A DNA stretch of 7,795 bases from Pseudomonadota bacterium (lineage in GTDB: Bacteria > Pseudomonadota > Gammaproteobacteria > Xanthomonadales > Xanthomonadaceae). Location of the stretch: contig JAFAFY010000333.1 in NCBI GenBank assembly GCA_023423235.1, positions 1 through 7,795 on the forward strand, read 5' to 3'. The position numbers and the translations under genes were made by a program. This document shows positions 1-5,064 of the stretch, piece after piece (the first letter of the stretch is position 1; the number at the start of each line of letters is the position of its first letter). A model generated the notes under the pieces. It had not been told where the DNA came from. It did not search any database and worked only from the letters and a program-made list of their open reading frames with translations.

Positions 1-670
1 CCAGCAGGCTTGCGCCGCCCAGCACCCAGATCAGCAGGAACACGATCTCGCCGCCGAACATGTTGCCGAACAGTCGCATCGCCAGCGAGATCGGCTTGCT
101 CAGCCACTCGACGATGTTGAGGATCAGATTGAACGGCACCATCCACTTGCCGAACGGCGCGAACAGGAATTCCTTGGTCAGCCCGCCCATGCCCTTGGAG
201 CGCAGGGCGAAGAAGACGGTGAGGAAGAACACGCTGATCGACAGGCCGAGGGTGGCGTTGACGTCGGCGGTCGGCACCGGCTTCCAGTAGTGCACGCCCA
301 GCAGTTCCAGCGGCTTGGCGATGAAATCGGCCGGGATGAACTTGACCATGTTCATCAGCAGGATCCAGAAGAACAGGGTGATCGCGATCGGCGTCACCAG
401 CTTGCTGGTCCCGTGGTAGGTGTCGCGCGCCTGCTTGTCGACGAATTCCAGGCAGATCTCGACGAACGCCTGCCACTTGCCCGGCACGCCGGCGGTGGCC
501 TTGCGCGTGGCCAGCCAGAACATGAACACCATCAGCCCGCCCAGCAGCAGCGAGGTGACCAGGGTGTCGACGTGCAGCGTCCAGAAGCCGCCCTCGCCGA
601 CCTGAGCCGTCAGGTTCTGCAGGTGGTGCTGGATGTAGCTGGTAGGGGTCAGTTCCGCTTCGCCCGCCAT
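1..670 (-). CDS. atpB: F0F1 ATP synthase subunit a, 3' end missing
   Basis: This is the membrane subunit a of the F0 sector, which forms the proton half-channels beside the c-ring in the inner membrane. The 223 codons present start at the ATG at 670 (MAGEAELTPTSY) and stay open to the window edge. Hydrophobic segments lie near residues 36-54, 92-112, 141-156 and 178-190. The family signature SLAMRLFGNMFGGE lies at residues 195-208: R199 matches the essential Arg210 of E. coli subunit a and E208 matches Glu219. The residue equivalent to E. coli His245 would fall just beyond the edge, as do roughly the last 40-50 residues. The gene follows atpI by 27 bases, with only a weak Shine-Dalgarno (AGG about 10 bases upstream), so it is probably co-transcribed with atpI and continues into atpE outside the window. 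The identification is secure from the signature motif. Confidence 0.97.
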   Translation of the reverse strand, partial: MAGEAELTPTSYIQHHLQNLTAQVGEGGFWTLHVDTLVTSLLLGGLMVFMFWLATRKATAGVPGKWQAFVEICLEFVDKQARDTYHGTSKLVTPIAITLFFWILLMNMVKFIPADFIAKPLELLGVHYWKPVPTADVNATLGLSISVFFLTVFFALRSKGMGGLTKEFLFAPFGKWMVPFNLILNIVEWLSKPISLAMRLFGNMFGGEIVFLLIWVLGGASLL

Positions 671-697
671 AAGATCAAACCTGTCTGGTTAACGTAT

Positions 698-1075
698 TCA
701 TTGCCGGGTGGCTGGCCTGGCCATCGCCAGCAGCTGCGCGAACAGCGCGACGATGACGCCGACGAACATCGGGACCGGCGGCAAGCGCCACATTCCAACA
801 CCCAGCAGCAACACGGCCACCACCACGACCCACTTCAACACCACGCCCGCCAGCAGCCGCGCAAGCGCACCGGCCGACGGATTGACCCCGCCCCCCAGCG
901 CGATCACGGCCGACAACCAGCCGCCTGCAGCCACTGCCGCACCACCCAGCGCCGCCGCTAGGGCCCAGCTCCCGCCCTTGGCGAGGAAAGCCAGCGCCGT
1001 CACCGCGATTGCGACCGCCTGCCAGACGATTGCGCGCTGTGCCAGCCGCCGACCCGCAGCGACGGAAGTCAGCAC
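698..1075 (-). CDS. atpI: ATP synthase subunit I (AtpI), GTG start
   Basis: AtpI is a small membrane protein encoded first in many atp operons. The family is linked to assembly of the c-ring and to Mg2+ handling, and it is not part of the finished enzyme. The 125-residue product begins VLTSVAAGRRLAQRA (first residue read as Met) and has about four hydrophobic segments, near residues 16-32, 36-60, 74-94 and 102-118. K81 and the NPSAGALARLL stretch (residues 65-75) sit before the third helix. The frame is open from an ATG at 1213 (171 residues), but that start lies upstream of the likely promoter, adds a non-membrane Arg/Pro-rich leader and makes the protein unusually long. The GTG at 1075 has AGGA at 1084-1087 with 8-base spacing and gives the usual family length. 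Position directly before atpB supports the name; the sequence family itself is poorly conserved. Confidence 0.85.
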   Translation of the reverse strand: MLTSVAAGRRLAQRAIVWQAVAIAVTALAFLAKGGSWALAAALGGAAVAAGGWLSAVIALGGGVNPSAGALARLLAGVVLKWVVVVAVLLLGVGMWRLPPVPMFVGVIVALFAQLLAMARPATRQ

Positions 1076-1083
1076 AGACGCGG

Positions 1084-1087
1084 TCCT
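1084..1087 (-). promoter_or_regulatory. Ribosome binding site deciding the atpI start
   Basis: AGGA on the minus strand lies 8 bases before the GTG at 1075. It favours this start over the upstream in-frame ATG at 1213, which would precede the proposed promoter. Confidence 0.55.
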
Positions 1088-1139
1088 GGAGGTTGGGGTG
1101 ATCCGGAGGGCATCGCAAAGCGCCCTGCCAAGCCGCAAA

Positions 1140-1169
1140 AGTATAGCAGTGCCAACGATTTGCGGACAA
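1140..1169 (-). promoter_or_regulatory. Probable sigma-70 promoter of the atp operon
   Basis: On the minus strand, TTGTCC (1164-1169) is followed after 18 bases by TATACT (1140-1145). A TGC directly before the -10 box (1146-1148) gives an extended -10 element. This is the most AT-rich spot in the local sequence. Transcription would start near 1133, leaving a leader of about 58 bases before the atpI GTG at 1075. The match was made by eye. Confidence 0.6.
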
Positions 1170-1315
1170 CCGCCGCCGGCCGACGGATGCCCATCGGGTG
1201 CCGTTTCGCGCATTCATCGAAAAAGTCGCGGAAATGACGGAACTCCGCGGCGCGCACCCGGTCTAGTCTGGCGTGGCCTGCGCGCCATCCTCGTCGGTCC
1301 CTCGCAGGCCTCTCC

Positions 1316-1343
1316 CGAAGCCCCGGTTCCAGCCGGGGCTTCG
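1316..1343. other. Perfect 11-bp GC-rich hairpin, terminator-like but without a U-tract
   Basis: CGAAGCCCCGG (1316-1326) and CCGGGGCTTCG (1333-1343) are exact reverse complements around a 6-base loop (TTCCAG). No run of T follows on either strand, so it is not a standard rho-independent terminator. An outer pair, CGCAGGCC (1303-1310) and GGCCTGCG (1353-1360), could close a larger stem around it. A second small hairpin, GCCTGC-G-GCAGGC (1354-1366), competes with the outer stem. It could be the 3' structure of a short RNA, an intergenic repeat or a remnant terminator. Confidence 0.5.
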
Positions 1344-1440
1344 CCTTGTCCGGGCCTGCGGCAGGCCGCGGGCCATTTGCCCTGGCCGCCCTGCCTTGCG
1401 GGCGCCCCGCCGTCGCCGGGGGGGTCCACGCCGTGCCGGG

Positions 1441-1465
1441 CAACGATGTCACCAGACATCCGTTG
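1441..1465. repeat. Bulged interrupted palindrome, possible operator
   Basis: CAACGATGTC (1441-1450) pairs with GACAT-C-CGTTG (1455-1465) around the loop ACCA, giving 10 base pairs with one bulged C. The core GATGTC-ACCA-GACATC (1445-1460) is perfect by itself. It lies about 160 bases before the barrel gene and is less GC-rich than its surroundings. It may bind a dimeric regulator or form a hairpin in a 5' leader. Confidence 0.35.
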
Positions 1466-1625
1466 GCCGCACAGCTCTGTCGCGTTGCCGCTGGATGCGC
1501 GGGCACCTCTTCACGGTGACAAGACCGCGACACCTCGACACTCGCCGCACCTTCCGGCACCTGCCGTCCCGCGCACGACCAGCGGGCAGGCGCCGTATTC
1601 CCCGTACAAGAACAACGAGACCCCC

Positions 1626-2531
1626 ATGCCCGCATTCCATGCCCCCCGCCTGCTCGCCCTGTCACTGCTGGCCGCCACCGCCGGCCTTGCCGCCCTGCCC
1701 GCCCACGCCCAGAGCGATGAACGCGACGACCGCTTCCATCTGCGCCTGAGCGCGTTCTACCCCGAATCCTCGATCACCCTGTCGGGCGAAGGCACGGCCA
1801 CCAACGGCAGCGAGACCGCCACTTTCGGCGGCAGCGAGACCGCGAGCTTCGGCAATGTGTGGCGGCCGCGCGGCGCCATCGGCTTCAGCCTCAGCGAGCG
1901 CCAGTCGCTGGTGGGCAATTACTACGACTACAGCGACGACCGCGAATTCGAGTACCCGGGCGACACCCTGGGCGTTGGCGGTGGCAGCGTCGAGGTTCCC
2001 GCGCTGAGCGCGCGTGGCGAGGCCGCCTTCCGCCTGGCGAGCCTCAACTACGAATACGCGGTGGTGCAGACCCCGGCCTTCGAATGGGGCCTGGGCCTGG
2101 GCGTGACCTACGCCAAGCTGGAGGTCGAGGCGTCGGGCGAAACCACCGCCACCGACGAGGTGCCGGCGCAGGCCGAGAGCCTGCGCTGGAAGAAGGACGG
2201 GTACTCGCCGGGCCTGCACACGCGCCTGACCTGGCGTCCCACCGACAGCTGGCGGGTGGGCCTGGAAGGCCAATACCTGGACACCAACTGGGGCAACTTC
2301 CTCGATGAGGACGGGCACTTCGAGCGTGCCGGCCTGATCGTCGAATACCTGATCAGCGAGCGTGTCGGCGTGCATGTGGGCTACGACTGGTTCCGCCTCA
2401 AGCTCAAGGACGGCTACAGCGCGACGCTGCCGGCCGACGAGGTGGGCCTCGACCCGATCGACGTCACCGGCAAGGCCACCGGCCAGCTGAAGGTGCACGG
2501 CCCGATGGCGGGCATCACCTTCCGGTTCTGA
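1626..2531 (+). CDS. Outer-membrane beta-barrel protein of unknown function
   Basis: The 301-residue product has a signal peptide (positive n-region near P7-R8, hydrophobic core at residues 9-23, cleavage expected after PAHA at 28). The mature part consists of alternating hydrophobic/polar strands and turns rich in D, G and S, and it ends in ITFRF. A terminal Phe after alternating aromatics is the classic recognition signal for the BAM assembly machinery. Aromatic girdle-like strands include LVGNYYDYSDD (95-105), LASLNYEYAVV (138-148) and VGVHVGYDWFRLKL (247-260), suggesting a barrel of roughly 8-10 strands. The frame is open for 306 codons upstream, but only the ATG at 1626 places the signal peptide at the N-terminus. 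The Shine-Dalgarno is weak (GAG about 9 bases upstream). It is monocistronic, with a strong terminator after it. It could be a small porin, an adhesin-like barrel or a channel; the sequence does not decide, and no named family was recognised. Confidence 0.8.
   Translation: MPAFHAPRLLALSLLAATAGLAALPAHAQSDERDDRFHLRLSAFYPESSITLSGEGTATNGSETATFGGSETASFGNVWRPRGAIGFSLSERQSLVGNYYDYSDDREFEYPGDTLGVGGGSVEVPALSARGEAAFRLASLNYEYAVVQTPAFEWGLGLGVTYAKLEVEASGETTATDEVPAQAESLRWKKDGYSPGLHTRLTWRPTDSWRVGLEGQYLDTNWGNFLDEDGHFERAGLIVEYLISERVGVHVGYDWFRLKLKDGYSATLPADEVGLDPIDVTGKATGQLKVHGPMAGITFRF
1806..1853 (+). repeat. 24-bp in-frame tandem duplication in the barrel gene
   Basis: Two adjacent 24-base units (1806-1829 and 1830-1853) share most bases and encode GSETATFG and GSETASFG (residues 61-76). 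They fall in what looks like a surface-exposed turn after the first strand. This is an imperfect duplication of two copies only. Confidence 0.75.
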
Positions 2532-2595
2532 GTCCTGCCCCGGCGTGCCCGGCCGTCCACGCGGACGGCGGGCAAGGCGCCTGCAGGCGGACCAG

Positions 2596-2628
2596 GGCCC
2601 CGGCATGCAGTGCCGGGGCCTTTTCGTT
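2596..2628 (+). terminator. Rho-independent terminator of the barrel gene
   Basis: GGCCCCGGCA (2596-2605) and TGCCGGGGCC (2611-2620) form a perfect 10-bp stem with the loop TGCAG, followed directly by TTTTCGTT. It starts 65 bases after the barrel stop codon. The opposing spoIID-like gene also ends into this 180-base gap. On the minus strand the stem lacks a following U-tract, so it mainly serves the plus-strand gene. Confidence 0.92.
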
Positions 2629-2713
2629 GCGTGTCCTGATCGACGCACCACCTGCCTTCACCGCTGCGGACATGTGAACGGATCGTGGCGCGCCGTCCAG
2701 GCACGCGGCCTGC

Positions 2714-4915
2714 CTACCGGCGCAGCTGCACATCGTCGATGTAGACATTGACGTCGAAACTGGTCTGCGCACGGTACAGCCAGATCGCGTCCAGGGTGAC
2801 GGTGGCGGCGGTGATCGCACCGTTGCCGCCCGACCATGCGTCCCACTGCGCGGCATCGGACAGCCGCCATTCGACGTAGCTCCACTGGTTGGCGGGCAGA
2901 TCGCGCGGCAGCGAGCGCTCGGTGCCGTCGCTGTCGTCGATGCCGACCGCCACGCGCATGCCGCTGCCGCCGGAATAGATCCAGAAGCCGATGCGGCCAT
3001 CGGCGCGTGCCAACGGCGCGTTGGCCGCGGCTGCGCCCTGGCCCGAGAGCAACCGGACCGACCACGCCGCCTGGCTGGCGGGATCATCCTTGAGCAGCAC
3101 CCGCAGCGAACAACCGCCGCCATGGCGCACGCCGCAGTCGCGGCTGGCGGTGGAGGTCGTGGCGATGCCGGTGGTGCTGCCCGACCAGGTCGGCGCAGTG
3201 CCAAAACGGCCGACGCCGGCCTCGAAGTCGTCCAGCACCTGACCGTTGCCGGTCGCCGGCAGGTTGGCCAGGAACGCATTGCGCATGCCGCTGGGCCGGT
3301 TGGAGGCGTTGTAGTAGTGGTTGACGATCCACTGCCAGTCGCGGCCGCGGTCCGCCGCCCAGCGCTGGCTGCCCCACTGGCTCATGCCGCGGCCATGGCC
3401 ATAGCAGCCACGGCCGCGCCCCACCTCGTCGGCCAGGCAGGACCATCCGGTGGCGGGCGAGCCGTTGAAGCCGTTGCCGCAGGACAGGTCCTGGTTGTTG
3501 CAGGTCTTGCCGTCGGACGGGTCGTCCCAGGCGTTGTTTTCCGACGAATACTCGGTCGACGCGGCGCGGCTGCCGTCGCGGGTCAGCACCACGCCGCGGG
3601 TCGCCGCAGCGGCGGCCACGGTCGCGGCCACGGTCGCGGGCCGGAACACCTGGCAGGAGGTGCTGCTGCAGATGTCGTACTGGCTGTTGATCGGGTTGGC
3701 GGCAAACCACGCGGCGTAGCTGCGATAGGCGACTGCGCCGGCGGCCAGCGACTGCGGGTGCCAGGAGGCGATCCATTCGTCGTCCAGGCCACCGCCGACG
3801 TAGTCCTCGAAGCTGTAGACCGACACGCCGGTGCAGCTGCGTCCGGTACAGCCGGTGCCGACGCGGATGCTGGCCGGCACCGCGACCGCCGCCGTACCGC
3901 GGGCCAGGCGGGCCGTATCCACGGCCTCCAGCGTGACCGGCGCGGCATCGCCCGGCGCTGCTGCAGGCGACGGCTGCGGATCGTGCGCGGGCGCGCGCAG
4001 CGCAGGTGGCACACCGGGCGCCTGCGTGGCCGCCAGCACCTGGCGCTGGCTCAGGTCGATGGTCTCGCGGCCGCTGCCCGGCTGCAGGTCGATCACGTAG
4101 TGGCTGGCATCGTGATAGAGCGGCACGCCAGCGAGTTGCTGCTCGCGATAGCCGCGGGCGCGCACCCACAGGGTGGTGCTGGCCGGCAGGGCCTCGGTAC
4201 CTGCAAGCGCGGGCACCGCCACGGGTACCAGCAGCTCGAAGCGGCCACGTGCGTCGGTCACCGCGTGCGTGCCCTCGTCGGTCTTGACGCGCGCCCCGGC
4301 CAGCGGGCGGCCGCTCCGGGCATCGTAGACATGGCCCCAGAGCACGCTGCAGTCGCCACAGTCGAGCGCGCGCAGGGCCTGGAGGTCGAGATCGGCTGAC
4401 GGCTTGTCCGGCGGCAGCCACAGCGTGACCGGCAGGGGGGCGGCATCGCCGAACGCCAGCGCGGCGCCGAGTTCGGCATGGCCCGGCGCATGTGCACTGA
4501 CGAAGTGGCGTCCCGCCGCAGGTGCGGCGATGCGGCTGCCGCCGCTGGCGACCTGGAGGCGGTCACCGCCGGGGGCATGCAGCTGCACTTCGGCATCGAG
4601 CGCGGCGCCGGTCAGGCTGTCGCGCACGCGCAGCAATGGGCCAGCGGCGGGTGCCGCCAGGGGAGGCGCGATGCTGCCGGATGCGATGCTGCCGGGCGCG
4701 GCGTCCGCGGCAGTTGCCGATGCGCCGCTGGCATGTGCCGGTGTCGACACCTGCGAGGACGCGGTGGACGGCAGCGCGGCGCGGCCCTGCAACAGCGCGG
4801 CATAGGCCACCGCCGCGAGCAGCATGGCAACCACGACCGCCAGCAGCCACCGGCGGCGTGCGGGCGCGGGCGCCGGGGAAGAACGGGCGTTACGGAAGCA
4901 GGATGCGGGGCGCAT
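2714..4915 (-). CDS. Exported SpoIID/LytB-family protein with C-terminal beta-sandwich domain
   Basis: SpoIID proteins are lytic transglycosylases that cut glycan strands lacking stem peptides; the LytB name comes from an amidase-enhancer relative. The product is 733 residues. Order: RRRW and a hydrophobic segment (20-42, membrane anchor or signal peptide), an Ala/Ser/Pro linker, a beta-rich segment (94-166), a carboxypeptidase-regulatory-like domain (190-276, VLWGHVYDARSGRPLAGARV), a Pro/Ala linker (295-345), the SpoIID domain (348-535) and the C-terminal domain (559-733). In the SpoIID domain, SFEDYVGGGLDDEWIASW holds E380, the candidate catalytic Glu by position. GHGRGMSQWG (506-515) is the family signature. 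Eight Cys (356, 361, 416, 421, 472, 479, 493, 504) suggest disulfides and export. ATG 4915 is preferred because GGGA lies 7 bases upstream; ATG 4921 adds two residues. The gene follows the amidase gene by 149 bases on the same strand. Transglycosylase activity is inferred from the family and untested here. Confidence 0.88.
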   Translation of the reverse strand: MRPASCFRNARSSPAPAPARRRWLLAVVVAMLLAAVAYAALLQGRAALPSTASSQVSTPAHASGASATAADAAPGSIASGSIAPPLAAPAAGPLLRVRDSLTGAALDAEVQLHAPGGDRLQVASGGSRIAAPAAGRHFVSAHAPGHAELGAALAFGDAAPLPVTLWLPPDKPSADLDLQALRALDCGDCSVLWGHVYDARSGRPLAGARVKTDEGTHAVTDARGRFELLVPVAVPALAGTEALPASTTLWVRARGYREQQLAGVPLYHDASHYVIDLQPGSGRETIDLSQRQVLAATQAPGVPPALRAPAHDPQPSPAAAPGDAAPVTLEAVDTARLARGTAAVAVPASIRVGTGCTGRSCTGVSVYSFEDYVGGGLDDEWIASWHPQSLAAGAVAYRSYAAWFAANPINSQYDICSSTSCQVFRPATVAATVAAAAATRGVVLTRDGSRAASTEYSSENNAWDDPSDGKTCNNQDLSCGNGFNGSPATGWSCLADEVGRGRGCYGHGRGMSQWGSQRWAADRGRDWQWIVNHYYNASNRPSGMRNAFLANLPATGNGQVLDDFEAGVGRFGTAPTWSGSTTGIATTSTASRDCGVRHGGGCSLRVLLKDDPASQAAWSVRLLSGQGAAAANAPLARADGRIGFWIYSGGSGMRVAVGIDDSDGTERSLPRDLPANQWSYVEWRLSDAAQWDAWSGGNGAITAATVTLDAIWLYRAQTSFDVNVYIDDVQLRR
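2717..3241 (-). repeat. Copy 1 of the shared C-terminal domain
   Basis: This encodes residues 559-733 of the SpoIID-like protein. It opens with QVLDDFEAGVGRF and closes with VNVYIDDVQLRR. A DDFE-type opening and a YIDDV-type close are typical of jelly-roll carbohydrate-binding modules. Hand alignment to the amidase copy gives about 122 identical of 174 positions with a single two-residue gap. Two Cys (594, 602) are conserved between copies and could form a disulfide. Confidence 0.9.
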
Positions 4916-5064
4916 GGGCATATCCCGGCGGAATGCGATGACCGGCCCGCAGCGCCGGTGGCGTCCGCATGCGGACCGGCGGCTCGGGAAAGCGCGGGCT
5001 GGCGGTTGACCTCGGGCGCGGCAGCGACGCGGGGGCTGCCCGCGCCACTGCCGGCCGCGGCGGA
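4916..5064 (-). other. Intercistronic spacer with palindrome
   Basis: A spacer of 149 bases separates the amidase stop from the SpoIID-like start. It contains the perfect 14-base palindrome GTCCGCATGCGGAC (4963-4976). Nearby is an inverted pair ACCGGC (4941-4946) / GCCGGT (4954-4959), and CCGGT (4955-4959) could instead pair with ACCGG (4975-4979), so two folds compete. No U-tract follows and no convincing promoter was seen, so read-through from the amidase gene is the simplest model. Confidence 0.45.

Larger units (their letters stand above)
1170..1625. other. Gene-free divergent region between atpI and the barrel gene
   Basis: Some 450 bases separate the atp promoter from the plus-strand gene at 1626. 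All open frames crossing it read as Arg/Pro/Ala-rich GC artefacts with no recognisable domain; one of them is simply the upstream extension of the barrel frame. The region holds an 11-bp hairpin at 1316-1343, a bulged interrupted palindrome at 1441-1465 and presumably the promoter of the barrel gene. I see no convincing -35/-10 pair for that gene. No tRNA, rRNA or known small RNA was recognised. Confidence 0.6.

Noticed and set aside
20..35. CRISPR array, insertion sequence or prophage signals anywhere in the window
   Set aside because: No regularly spaced repeats, transposase motifs, target-site duplications or phage structural genes were found. The peptidoglycan enzymes have signal peptides and multi-domain architectures unlike phage endolysins.
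290..961. Plus-strand open frame opposite atpB/atpI
   Set aside because: His/Gln/Arg-rich translation, antisense to atpB with its conserved Arg motif.
1316..1343. Hairpin as a standard rho-independent terminator
   Set aside because: No T-run follows on either strand and no gene ends nearby, so it is listed only as a structured element.
1260..1370. 4.5S (SRP) RNA or another known housekeeping RNA in the structured intergenic stretch
   Set aside because: The conserved 4.5S core (GGTCAGGTCCGGAAGGAAGC-like) is absent and no other known RNA signature was recognised.
708..1625. Upstream open extension (306 codons) of the barrel gene frame
   Set aside because: It overlaps atpI on the other strand, has Arg/Pro/Ala-rich content without domains, and would bury the clear signal peptide that starts at 1626.
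3122..4399. Plus-strand open frame of 425 codons opposite the SpoIID-like gene
   Set aside because: It has low-complexity Ala/Gly/Arg content, no plausible start context, and sits antisense to a gene with a clear family signature.
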